Shown: piece after piece, positions 1 through 6,580 of the stretch
Numbering within the stretch: position 1 is the first letter of the stretch
How the letters are laid out: each line of letters begins with the position of its first letter
Assembly (NCBI GenBank): GCA_023259575.1
Contig: JALRHN010000112.1
Coordinates: forward strand, 1-6,657
Origin: Candidatus Kapaibacterium sp.
GTDB lineage: Bacteria > Bacteroidota > Ignavibacteria > Kapaibacteriales > UBA961
Reading direction: 5' to 3'
Length of the DNA stretch: 6,657 bases
Translations under genes and position numbers: made by a program
Notes under the pieces: generated by a model
Seen by the model: only the letters and a program-made list of their open reading frames with translations
Told to the model about the DNA's origin: nothing
Database searches by the model: none

Positions 1-36
1 ATATTTTTATTATCTACCCTAATTTATTTCTTTTAA

Positions 37-732
37 TTAATCTCTTCTTCCGCCTAGTAAGCGTAGAGTAAAGATAAATAAATTAATAAAATCTAGATAT
101 AAAGTTAATGCACCTAGTATAGCACCTTTTGTAGCGATTTCGCTTCCATGAAATTCTAATTCGGCAGATTCTTTTATTTTTTGAGTATCATATGCGGTTA
201 AGCCTGTGAATACTAAAACACCGATTATTGAAATTGCAAAGCTTAAAGCATCACTTCCTAAAAACATATTGACAATGCTTGCCAAGATTATTCCAATGAG
301 CCCCATAAACATAAAAGATCCAATACCAGATAAATCTTTTTTCGTAATTGTACCATATAAGCTCATTGCGCCAAACATTCCAGCGCTAGATAAAAAAGAT
401 GTAACGATTGCTGTTTCAGAATAAATTAATAGCAAAGCAGATAATGTTAATCCATTTAATGCCGAATATAAAAGAAAAGAACCCATTGCTGTGATTGTAT
501 TCATTTTTTCAATAAAACCAGAAAGAGCAATAACTAGTCCGAATTGAGCAAGAATTAATATCCACCTATAAGACAATACATCCATCATAATTTGTTGATC
601 TGAAGCTATGATTCCACCAATTAATGCGGTTGTGAATAATCCCCCAACCATCCATCCATATACTTTTGTTAGATATGCTTTTTGAGCCTCGGAGACTGCA
701 ACTGATCGAGCTTCTGCCATTGATGAATTCAT
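37..732 (-). CDS. Bax inhibitor-1 (BI-1)/YccA family membrane protein
   Basis: This is a 231-residue inner-membrane protein with about seven hydrophobic helices after a short polar N-terminus (about residues 1-25), the normal size and layout for bacterial BI-1/YccA/YetJ proteins. Family landmarks are visible: the YGTITKKDLSGIG loop near 126-138, GLTAYDTQKIKE at 178-189, and a last helix with LYLDFINLFI at 211-220. D182 and D214 sit where the paired acidic residues of the pH-gated calcium leak channel YetJ lie. A cation-leak or stress role is therefore known for the family but only inferred here; other members (YccA) modulate the FtsH protease. The start at 732 is supported by AAGGA seven bases upstream; M5 is a less likely alternative. 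The gene lies 90 bp downstream of the receptor gene, with no terminator visible between them. No terminator is seen in the 36 bases after its stop. Confidence 0.93.
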   Translation of the reverse strand: MNSSMAEARSVAVSEAQKAYLTKVYGWMVGGLFTTALIGGIIASDQQIMMDVLSYRWILILAQFGLVIALSGFIEKMNTITAMGSFLLYSALNGLTLSALLLIYSETAIVTSFLSSAGMFGAMSLYGTITKKDLSGIGSFMFMGLIGIILASIVNMFLGSDALSFAISIIGVLVFTGLTAYDTQKIKESAELEFHGSEIATKGAILGALTLYLDFINLFIFTLRLLGGRRD

Positions 733-760
733 GATGTATTCCTTATATAATTACATAAAC

Positions 761-790
761 CAATGATATGACGTTTTAGAATAAAACTAA
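761..790 (-). promoter_or_regulatory. Weak Bacteroidota-type promoter candidate for the BI-1 gene
   Basis: On the minus strand TATCATTG (768-761) matches the TAnnTTTG -7 consensus at all but one fixed position. TTAG (790-787) lies 18 bases upstream as a poor -33 element. The -7 element is 28 bases before the BI-1 start codon. It is the best candidate in the 90-bp gap, but one mismatch and a weak -33 in AT-rich DNA leave real room for chance. Confidence 0.25.
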
Positions 791-822
791 TTTAGGGAAT
801 TCCTTTAAATCAACAGTATTTG

Positions 823-3036
823 CTAAAGCCTTATGCTGGAATTTACAAATACTTGTCTTCCTATCATATTTGGAATAGACTGTAAATTCATAGAATTCAA
901 TGCATTGTTTATTCCAATTGATAACATTAATGTAGATGGTATTTCAGAAATATTAAATTCTTTGGACATAGCAGCATTGATGATAGTATATCCTTGAACA
1001 TATTCATTATCAAGATCAGGAACTTTACGATTTAAAATTACTGGTCCATTATTATCAAGAGCTTCATCACCAAATCTTCCTATCATTTGGGCTCTGATAT
1101 TACATGAAAAGCCATTTTCAGGATTATTATACTCTAATCGAATAGTACCTGTATGCTTTGATCGAAACCATAATCCACCATATTCATTTTCTGTTAAAGG
1201 CTTAAAGGTACCATTTGATGCACTAACTGTTCCTGCTATTCCCTTTTGTATTGCATCATCAACCTCTAAATCTTTCGTATCCAAATATTGATATCCTATT
1301 GAAATTCCTAAAGATTGATTATCTATTTTGGATAAAGAAAATATCCATCTTGTAGAAATATCAATTCCCGAAGTTAAAGCTCTAGAAATGTTTCTATAAG
1401 AATAAATTGATTGACTTGAAATTGGATCTGATTTTACAAAGTAGAATTCAATAAGATTAGACAATTGATTAATAAAATAGCGACATTCAAAAAAAACAGA
1501 AATCGGTTTTAAATCCATTAATGTCAATGACTGATTATCATAGATTAAACCAATATCATAAGCGATAGATCTTTCAGGTTGTAAATCGATACCCAATCTT
1601 CTGGAACCAATCAAATCATATCCAGCTCCTCCTAGCCTATTAGAAAACTGCACATATAATTGTCTGAAATCTGGAACTTTAAACCCAGTTCCAATAGAAC
1701 TATTCAAGCGAATATGTTCAGTTGCTTTAATATTGAGAGAATATTTTGGATTAATAATATTAACAATGCTTTTTGCAAAATCAGAAACTGAAAACTCAGG
1801 ATTTTTATATGCAGAATTTTGTACATATCTAGCACTTAAAGCATAAGAAATCCAAGAAGTTGGATTCCCTTCCCATTGCATAAAACCACTAAAAGTTCTA
1901 AATGATGGTTTGTCTGGATAACGTGTCCCAGAAATATCATCTATTGTATATTCTGTACCGAATGTATAACGATTTTTTTCAGACCAAAAAACATCATATT
2001 GAAGATAAGATCTTAAGAGATTTCTAGACATATCATCTATAGAAGTTCCACTACCTTGTATTGAGTCAAAATTATACCTTTCTCCATAGGAACTTGCATA
2101 TACTTGAGCTGATAATCTAGCTTTGCCATGTGTCCATTCTCCCGAAATGGTTGAACCAATGTCTTTTTGCACCACACTGCCAGTATTAGAGGCAATTTGA
2201 CCAAAAAAAGATTCAACAAATTTGCCTTTTGAATCTGACATAAACCCTCTGAAATCAGCTCCAATTTTTAGATTATTTTGGGCAAACCATTTCATCTTAG
2301 TATGTAATGTATAATCTGTAAACCCTTGATATGGATATACTTTATTAGACTGTTCTAAAGTAAATGGTAGAGAATTCTTATAATTTACAAAAGTGCTGAA
2401 ATCAAACTTTTCACTTCCATATTGTAGTTCTGCACGATATTCTTGTGCGCCTTTTTGAATGATTTGTCCAAATATAGAACCCTTGAATCCTATCTCTGGC
2501 TTTTTGGTAATGATATTGATTACTCCTGCTAAAGCTTCACTACCATATAATGAAGACATAGGGCCTTTTACAATTTCTACTCTGTCGATATTCCCTACCG
2601 ATATTCTAGATAAATCCAATACCCCAGCAACTCTTCCGATCATTGGCTGTCCATCGATTAAGATTTGAGTATAATCTGCACTCAAACCCATTATCTGAAC
2701 GCCTGTTCTAACATTTGTTGTTAGGGCAATTCCATTTTGTTCTTTTAATAAATCACCAATATTTACCATTGCTGATGTATTAACTTGTTCTTGTGAAATT
2801 ACTTCTACTCGGACTGGCGAATCTTTTTGAACTACTTCATTTCTAGTACCGGTAACAACAATATTTTTTTTACTTTTTATTACCGATACAGTATCAGTTT
2901 TTTTTATTGGAATTTTAGGAATTCTTGGTTTATTGGTATCAATAGCAATTAACTCATTACCTTGTACTTGTATTGATAATGAACATAAAATGATAATACA
3001 AACTATTCTATATATCATGAGAAAAAGTATAATCAT
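823..3036 (-). CDS. TonB-dependent outer-membrane receptor, HmuR-like (probable heme/iron uptake)
   Basis: The 737-residue protein is a TonB-dependent receptor: a 22-strand barrel closed by a plug, importing a scarce ligand with energy from TonB. Residues 1-26 form a signal peptide with a long hydrophobic core. IVVTGTR (59-65) follows a TonB-box-like stretch and opens the plug, which runs to about 180 and includes ILIDGQPM (125-132), VEIVKGPMSSLYG and INIITKKP. The barrel carries GTGFKVPDFRQLY (about 449-461) and LQPERS (485-490), a form of the FRAP/NPNL-type segment shared by heme and related receptors. A HmuY-family lipoprotein two genes upstream supports heme as ligand; the substrate is inferred. 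The chain ends in Leu rather than the usual aromatic residue. The frame could open at 3120, but that lies inside paaA and gives no signal peptide at the N-terminus. The ATG at 3036 has AAGGGG seven bases upstream; the in-frame ATG at 3018 has no ribosome binding site. No clear promoter of its own is visible. Confidence 0.9.
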   Translation of the reverse strand: MIILFLMIYRIVCIIILCSLSIQVQGNELIAIDTNKPRIPKIPIKKTDTVSVIKSKKNIVVTGTRNEVVQKDSPVRVEVISQEQVNTSAMVNIGDLLKEQNGIALTTNVRTGVQIMGLSADYTQILIDGQPMIGRVAGVLDLSRISVGNIDRVEIVKGPMSSLYGSEALAGVINIITKKPEIGFKGSIFGQIIQKGAQEYRAELQYGSEKFDFSTFVNYKNSLPFTLEQSNKVYPYQGFTDYTLHTKMKWFAQNNLKIGADFRGFMSDSKGKFVESFFGQIASNTGSVVQKDIGSTISGEWTHGKARLSAQVYASSYGERYNFDSIQGSGTSIDDMSRNLLRSYLQYDVFWSEKNRYTFGTEYTIDDISGTRYPDKPSFRTFSGFMQWEGNPTSWISYALSARYVQNSAYKNPEFSVSDFAKSIVNIINPKYSLNIKATEHIRLNSSIGTGFKVPDFRQLYVQFSNRLGGAGYDLIGSRRLGIDLQPERSIAYDIGLIYDNQSLTLMDLKPISVFFECRYFINQLSNLIEFYFVKSDPISSQSIYSYRNISRALTSGIDISTRWIFSLSKIDNQSLGISIGYQYLDTKDLEVDDAIQKGIAGTVSASNGTFKPLTENEYGGLWFRSKHTGTIRLEYNNPENGFSCNIRAQMIGRFGDEALDNNGPVILNRKVPDLDNEYVQGYTIINAAMSKEFNISEIPSTLMLSIGINNALNSMNLQSIPNMIGRQVFVNSSIRL

Positions 3037-3073
3037 AAAAAAACCCCTTCTTATTTTTCCGTAAGAAGGGGTT
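3037..3073 (-). terminator. Rho-independent terminator after paaA that overlaps the receptor ribosome binding site
   Basis: A perfect 12-bp inverted repeat, AACCCCTTCTTA (3042-3053) against TAAGAAGGGGTT (3062-3073), encloses an 8-base loop. On the minus strand the stem is followed by five more T (3041-3037), which with the two at the stem end make a run of seven, so it has the full form of an intrinsic terminator. It begins 18 bases after the paaA stop codon. The T-run abuts the receptor ATG at 3036. The 3' arm (AAGAAGGGG) is the only Shine-Dalgarno-like sequence for that start, so folding would hide it. Terminator form is seen directly; control of the receptor is inference. Confidence 0.85.
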
Positions 3074-3091
3074 GAACACTTTAGAAATGTA

Positions 3092-4075
3092 TCATGACAA
3101 AGGAACTGTATAAGCTGCATTTTTATTAAGGGCTTTTCTTACCCATGCACCGTTTTCTTCTGCCATTCGGCGAACAGCCAAGCGTTCTTTATTGCATGGT
3201 CCATTGCCGCGGATAACTTCAAAAAATTCATTCCAATCTGGGTCGGAATATGACCATTTTCCTGTTTCTTTATTTTTAACAAGATTTGGATCTGGGATTG
3301 ATAAACCTAATTCAAGAATTTTTGGCACATATTGATTAAAAAATTGCTGACGCATATCATCATTGCTTGCCATTTTAACTTTCCATCGCATCAGAATTTC
3401 ACTATGCACTGATGCATTATCTGGAGGGCCAAAAAAATGCATGATTGGTTGCCACCATCTATTCAACGCATCCTGTACCATTTCTCTTTGGACAGGTGTT
3501 CCAGTTGCTAAAGTGGTAACATTATCATAACCATAACGTAAATGGAAAGATTCTTCCATACAAATTCTTTCTAATGCCCTGCAATAAGGACCATATGATC
3601 CTTTTGAATTCAATACTTGATTAATAATTGCAGAGGCATCAATTAGCCAAGCTATAACCGCAGTATCTGCCCACGTTTTTGCTGGATAATTAAATACATT
3701 AGAATATTTAGATTTTCCATTGATCAAATCATTGATCATTTCTTCGCGAGTTTTCCCAAGGGTTTCTGCTGCATTATATAATAATTGAGCATGGCCACTT
3801 TCATCTTGTACTTTGGCCATTAATGCCATTTTACGCTTAAAACCTGGTGCCCTTGTAATCCAAGTACCTTCTGGTAATGCTCCAATAATCTCAGAATGTG
3901 CATGTTGTTCTATCATTCTGATTAATTGTCTGCGATACTCTTTTGGCATCCAATCATAAGGTTCTATCTTTTCGCCACGAGCTATTTTTGCTTCAAATTG
4001 TTCTAAACGAATCGGATCTTCATTAAGAATCTGAGCCGTTTCTGATATATCTAGTATACTTACATTGCCATACAT
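3092..4075 (-). CDS. paaA: Phenylacetyl-CoA 1,2-epoxidase catalytic subunit PaaA
   Basis: PaaA is the di-iron oxygenase subunit that epoxidises the ring of phenylacetyl-CoA in aerobic phenylacetate breakdown, normally working in the cytoplasm with structural partner PaaC, PaaB and reductase PaaE. This 327-residue protein has both ferritin-like ExxH iron motifs, QDESGH (E92, H95) and EESFH (E175, H178). E62 in HAHSEIIGALPEG and D146 in AWLIDAS are the likely remaining ligands (inferred). WWQPIMHFFGPPDNAS and the C-terminal SIPDPNL segment are characteristic of PaaA and argue against other ferritin-like oxygenases. Its length is slightly above the roughly 310 residues of the enterobacterial protein. 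The start is the ATG at 4075, with AAGGA seven bases upstream; the TTG at 4081 is too close to that site. No paaB, paaC, paaD or paaE lies nearby: the neighbours are uptake genes. It has its own promoter and terminator, so it appears to be a single-gene transcription unit. Confidence 0.92.
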   Translation of the reverse strand: MYGNVSILDISETAQILNEDPIRLEQFEAKIARGEKIEPYDWMPKEYRRQLIRMIEQHAHSEIIGALPEGTWITRAPGFKRKMALMAKVQDESGHAQLLYNAAETLGKTREEMINDLINGKSKYSNVFNYPAKTWADTAVIAWLIDASAIINQVLNSKGSYGPYCRALERICMEESFHLRYGYDNVTTLATGTPVQREMVQDALNRWWQPIMHFFGPPDNASVHSEILMRWKVKMASNDDMRQQFFNQYVPKILELGLSIPDPNLVKNKETGKWSYSDPDWNEFFEVIRGNGPCNKERLAVRRMAEENGAWVRKALNKNAAYTVPLS

Positions 4076-4098
4076 ATGCAATTCCTTGGTTGTTTTTA

Positions 4099-4129
4099 CA
4101 AAAATACCAAAGGAGTATGGTTTAACAAA
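4099..4129 (-). promoter_or_regulatory. Bacteroidota-type promoter for paaA
   Basis: On the minus strand TTTG (4129-4126) is followed after exactly 19 bases by TATTTTTG (4106-4099). This is a perfect match to the TTTG / TAnnTTTG promoter described in Bacteroides, at its preferred spacing. The -7 element ends 23 bases before the paaA ATG, leaving a short leader that carries AAGGA. The match is read directly from sequence; activity is inferred. Confidence 0.7.
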
Positions 4130-4141
4130 GCTCTACTCCTT
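4110..4141 (-). promoter_or_regulatory. Inverted repeat spanning the HmuY-like gene stop and the paaA promoter
   Basis: AAGGAGTA (4110-4117) and TACTCCTT (4134-4141) form perfect 8-bp arms around 16 bases. The outer arm includes two bases of the TAA stop of the HmuY-family gene. The paaA -33 TTTG falls in the loop, and the -7 box starts three bases beyond the inner arm on the minus strand. It may be a weak terminator, since a T-rich stretch follows after a few bases. It may instead be an operator over the paaA promoter. The sequence alone does not decide. Confidence 0.45.
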
Positions 4142-4778
4142 AGTTTTTTAGTTTTTTTGTGCTGCTCTTTGCATATCGGAAAGAATAATATCCGATTTCA
4201 GAGAACATAGTAGGTTTTTCAGGTTGATCCTTGTAAATACTAAGGATTTGTAGCTTAACATAGTTCCCTAAACGTGTTTTTAGTACTAATGTTTTTTGTG
4301 CTACTGGACTAATTGTTTTTGAAGATCCATCATAATTAAAGAAGTTACCCGGGGAAGTAAGCGCTATTGGCAAGATTCTTCCAGTGGTTGATTGATCATC
4401 TATCTTAAAATTACTATCTGCAGGTGCTGTCGTTAGTAAATCAAATGTAGTGTCAACAATTAATCCTTTTGTTAATCCACTTGGATTTACTGTCCCAGAA
4501 TTTAAAAATATATCGATCTGTTTTGTTTTACCACCACCATATAAATATGCCATCTTAATGTCCCATTCAGCAGACTCAGATTTTGTTGGTGGAACAATAC
4601 TATCACCATCAAATGAATAATAAACAAATTTAGATTGTGCCGTATCTGGAATAATATTTTTAATTATTCGGGTAGAAACTGTATCAGTTGTAGTTGTAAC
4701 ATTTGATGAATTATCAGAACATGAATCTAAGGCAAACAATAAAATGAATGCAGACAAAAAACAAAATATCTTGTACAT
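4140..4778 (-). CDS. HmuY-family surface lipoprotein (hemophore-like)
   Basis: HmuY-family proteins are outer-membrane lipoproteins that bind heme and pass it to a TonB-dependent receptor. The 212-residue product has a lipoprotein signal peptide with lipobox LDSC (Cys20), then CSDN and a Ser/Thr-rich linker. The family core is visible: FVYYSFDG (51-58), EWDIKM (71-76), an SGT/SG segment near 94-101, KTLVLKTRLGNYVKLQILSIY (162-182, split by family turns), and the closing GYYSFRYA (196-203). Length is close to the roughly 216 residues of Porphyromonas HmuY. The mature protein contains no histidine, so the bis-His heme site of Porphyromonas HmuY is absent; M76 and M191 are its only methionines. 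Heme binding is therefore uncertain. The ATG at 4778 was chosen because it gives a proper signal peptide, although no Shine-Dalgarno is seen; the upstream TTG at 4853 is part of the promoter -35. The HmuR-like receptor gene lies beyond paaA. Confidence 0.85.
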   Translation of the reverse strand: MYKIFCFLSAFILLFALDSCSDNSSNVTTTTDTVSTRIIKNIIPDTAQSKFVYYSFDGDSIVPPTKSESAEWDIKMAYLYGGGKTKQIDIFLNSGTVNPSGLTKGLIVDTTFDLLTTAPADSNFKIDDQSTTGRILPIALTSPGNFFNYDGSSKTISPVAQKTLVLKTRLGNYVKLQILSIYKDQPEKPTMFSEIGYYSFRYAKSSTKKLKN

Positions 4779-4822
4779 AAAATACCGTAATAAAGTAATG
4801 TGATATGGTGATTTATTTTTTA

Positions 4823-4854
4823 CAAAATTACGTGTAATCACACATATTGTCAAA
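4823..4854 (-). promoter_or_regulatory. Strong promoter for the HmuY-family gene
   Basis: On the minus strand TTTG (4854-4851) is followed after 20 bases by TAATTTTG (4830-4823), a full match to TTTG / TAnnTTTG. The same upstream box reads as a perfect TTGACA -35 (4853-4848), 17 bases before TAATTT, so it also has classic sigma-70 form. The ATG at 4778 lies 44 bases downstream of the -7 box. The spacer holds a small dyad, GTGT-GATT-ACAC (4843-4832), a possible operator; no known regulator consensus is recognised in it. Confidence 0.7.
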
Positions 4855-4883
4855 ACAAATATTGTTATATGTACAATTATATA

Positions 4884-5270
4884 TTAATTATTTTTTGCTC
4901 CTTCTAGCACCCATTGTCTTAAACCCTTGATTTGACTTGAATTAATTCTATCTTGAAAAGACATCATATGTGCTTGTTTTCCTTCTAAAATTTGATTTAG
5001 CAGGCTTATATCAGGTTTACCCGGAATAATCAATCCGGCTCTTCCTATTAAAGCATAGTAAGATGTAACATCAACACTACCCATTTTTGATTCATAGTCA
5101 TGGCATCCTGAAAAAGCGCAGGTAAGTTCTAACAAAGGTTTTACTTGTAATTGATAGCTGATATTTGTGTCAGGAAAAATAATTTGATCAGGCGTAGTAA
5201 TCACGTTATCATTACATGCAGAGCATAATAACATACCATAAAGTAATAGTGATATAGCTACAAATTTCAT
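4884..5270 (-). CDS. Small lipoprotein with a cytochrome-c-like CX4CH heme motif
   Basis: The 128-residue product begins with a lipoprotein signal peptide (about 1-18) ending in CSAC, with Cys19 as the likely lipidated residue. After a linker it has KPLLELTCAFSGCHD, a CX4CH motif (C51, C56, H57) as found in many Bacteroidota cytochrome-c-like domains. The stretch from IIPGKPDISLLNQIL to LRQWVLEGAKNN matches the PGxPxxSxL ... IxxWIxxGA pattern of those domains. M102 or M103 (HMMSF) occupies the place of the usual distal Met. It is probably a monoheme lipoprotein on the periplasmic or surface side of a membrane, in electron transfer or heme handling; the partner is unknown. CX4CH is longer than the canonical CX2CH, so covalent heme attachment is not assured. 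The ATG at 5270 was chosen for the signal peptide; the GTG at 5321 would add 17 polar residues. No clear ribosome binding site is seen. It lies 66 bp after truA with no terminator between. Confidence 0.72.
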   Translation of the reverse strand: MKFVAISLLLYGMLLCSACNDNVITTPDQIIFPDTNISYQLQVKPLLELTCAFSGCHDYESKMGSVDVTSYYALIGRAGLIIPGKPDISLLNQILEGKQAHMMSFQDRINSSQIKGLRQWVLEGAKNN

Positions 5271-5336
5271 ATTTATTATACTGTTATAAAATATCTTTAG
5301 AATTTCACTTCGTGTCGGCACATCAAGCTTTGTTTT

Positions 5337-6113
5337 TTAGATATGTAAAATTGGATGAACAATTTCTACGGTATCATTTTTATTATATGATACTTTAGCT
5401 AGGAATAAACCAGAGGGAGGACATGTTAATGTAGCCGGGACATTAGATGATTTTTTTAAAAGAATAGGGATTTCATCTGCTTTCATTTTACCTCTACCAA
5501 CTTCAGCAATTACACCTACCATACGTCTAACCATATTCCACAAAAAATGAGAACCTGTTATTGAAATTAAGATAAGATCGCCATGTTCTCTAACTGAAAT
5601 TGACATAATATCAACTTTTGTAGATTTTTCATCAGGATCATCAGCTGTAAATGATCTAAAATCATGCATGCCTTCAAAATGTGAGGCTGCTTTTTGCATT
5701 GCTGAAATATCCAGATTATCTTTTATCCACCAAACTAGTTTTTTTCCAAATGCGGTTCTTCTTCTTGAGATTTGATAGAGATATGTTCTTGAAACTGCAT
5801 GATGTCTTGCATGAAATCGATCATCAGCTTTTTCTACATGAAGTATTGAAATATCACCTGGTAATTCATCATTTAATTTTTGTCTAATAATATGTGGAGC
5901 TAACATAGTTTTTACATCAAGATGAATTACTTGTTCTAATGCATGAACACCTGCATCGGTTCTCCCAGAACCATATAACTCGAATGAATCAGTCGCGAAT
6001 ACTGTTTTAGCAGCACCAATTAATTCTCCTTGAATTGTTCTAGCATTTTTTTGAACTTGCCATCCAGAAAATCTAGTTCCTTCATATTCTAATGTAATTT
6101 TATATCGAGGCAT
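5337..6113 (-). CDS. truA: tRNA pseudouridine(38-40) synthase TruA
   Basis: TruA converts uridines 38-40 in the anticodon stem-loop of many tRNAs to pseudouridine, in the cytoplasm. The 258-residue protein is complete and close to the roughly 270 residues of the E. coli enzyme. It starts with the family opening YKITLEYEGTRFSGWQVQ (4-21). The catalytic aspartate is D53, in GSGRTDAGVHAL. RFHARHHAVSRTYLYQI, DFRSFTA, HFLWNMVRRMVGVI and the closing PPSGLFLAKVSY segment are all in the expected order. The start codon is ATG; its ribosome binding site is weak (AAGAT, a few bases upstream). A TAnnTTTG element lies 38 bases upstream. The downstream lipoprotein gene may be cotranscribed, since no terminator separates them. 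Confidence 0.97.
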   Translation of the reverse strand: MPRYKITLEYEGTRFSGWQVQKNARTIQGELIGAAKTVFATDSFELYGSGRTDAGVHALEQVIHLDVKTMLAPHIIRQKLNDELPGDISILHVEKADDRFHARHHAVSRTYLYQISRRRTAFGKKLVWWIKDNLDISAMQKAASHFEGMHDFRSFTADDPDEKSTKVDIMSISVREHGDLILISITGSHFLWNMVRRMVGVIAEVGRGKMKADEIPILLKKSSNVPATLTCPPSGLFLAKVSYNKNDTVEIVHPILHI

Positions 6114-6151
6114 ATCAATCTTATATTTCTAAAAAACTCATCGTTGTTTTT

Positions 6152-6159
6152 CAAAGATA
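6152..6159 (-). promoter_or_regulatory. TAnnTTTG -7 element upstream of truA
   Basis: TATCTTTG on the minus strand (6159-6152) fully matches the Bacteroides -7 consensus and ends 38 bases before the truA ATG. No TTTG lies at the usual 17-21 bases upstream; only TTAG is found at 15. It is a plausible truA promoter but weaker evidence than those of paaA and the HmuY-family gene. Confidence 0.4.
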
Positions 6160-6177
6160 CGGTATAAATACTAGCTA

Positions 6178-6196
6178 ATTTGTTCTGCTCACAAAT
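6178..6196 (-). repeat. Short inverted repeat between the sorting-domain fragment and truA
   Basis: ATTTGT (6178-6183) and ACAAAT (6191-6196) are perfect 6-bp arms around a 7-base loop, three bases past the stop codon at 6200-6202. The stem has only two G/C pairs and no T-run follows it, so it is a poor terminator. It could be an operator upstream of truA. Confidence 0.25.
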
Positions 6197-6199
6197 GAT

Positions 6200-6580
6200 T
6201 TACTTTAGAGTTGTTTTCTTTGTGAACATAGTATTATAATGAGGAGCAATCAATATTTCAGAGAATGTTCCTTTCTGTGTTAAAACTCGTATGATAATAA
6301 TTGGATCATGTATATCAGAAAGAGGTATAGATACATGTGTTTGTGAAGATAAAATATGTACAAGTATCCTTTTTCCTGATAGAGACAGTATTAATATAGA
6401 TGATGAAGACATAATAAGGAACAACGACATGCCTCCAGCAGAGCCAAAGGGAGGAGAATAAAAAGAATATGATGCTCCTCCACTGGCGTTTAGAGGTGAG
6501 GCAGTCCTAGATGAGGAGGAAGATCCCAGACAATGAAAAGAAGGGTTGAGGCTGAGAAGGGATAGGAATTTAGATAATCT
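6200..6580 (-). pseudogene. C-terminal fragment resembling a type IX secretion sorting domain
   Basis: The frame is open for 126 codons from just after an in-frame TAG (6583-6581) to the stop at 6200. It has no ATG, GTG or TTG until codon 51 (ATG at 6430), so a 76-residue ORF from 6430 is the only conventional gene call. The similarity to type IX type-A sorting domains begins before that ATG: YSPPFG (codons 41-46) resembles the YPNPF opening. ILILSLSGKRIL then resembles the 'YDLxGKxV' strand, and SIPLSDI...IIIIRVLTQKGTFSEILI resembles the closing strands. Such domains end large secreted or surface proteins and direct them through PorU/PorV-type machinery. Codons 19-50 are Ser/Gly/Pro-rich. 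A domain lacking its cargo suggests a decayed, frameshifted or truncated gene. The similarity is by eye; the GIY residues normally found in the last strand are replaced by DPI, which fits decay. Confidence 0.42.

Noticed and set aside
206..424. Plus-strand open frame within the BI-1 gene
   Set aside because: It is antisense to a well-supported gene and has no family features. The same applies to frames at 2459-2668 and 5681-5887, and to the minus-strand frame at 2037-2264 inside the receptor gene.
796..803. GGAATTCC palindrome between the receptor and BI-1 genes
   Set aside because: It has no loop and the flanks do not extend the pairing, so it cannot form a terminator hairpin.
3037..3120. 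Receptor start at 3120, giving 28 more N-terminal residues
   Set aside because: It overlaps the end of paaA, spans the terminator hairpin and buries the signal peptide inside the protein.
4779..4853. TTG start at 4853 for the HmuY-family gene
   Set aside because: The TTG is the first half of the TTGACA promoter box, and the extra 25 residues precede a good lipoprotein signal peptide.
5275..5280. TATAAT on the minus strand just before the CX4CH lipoprotein gene
   Set aside because: It lies only four bases before the ATG, too close for a transcript to include the start, and has no good -35 at 17 bases.
5271..5321. GTG start at 5321 for the CX4CH lipoprotein
   Set aside because: It adds a polar 17-residue extension ahead of the signal peptide and has no supporting ribosome binding site.
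6291..6461. Plus-strand frame of 56 codons with an acidic C-terminus
   Set aside because: It is antisense to the sorting-domain fragment, has no ribosome binding site or recognisable family, and all supported genes run the other way.
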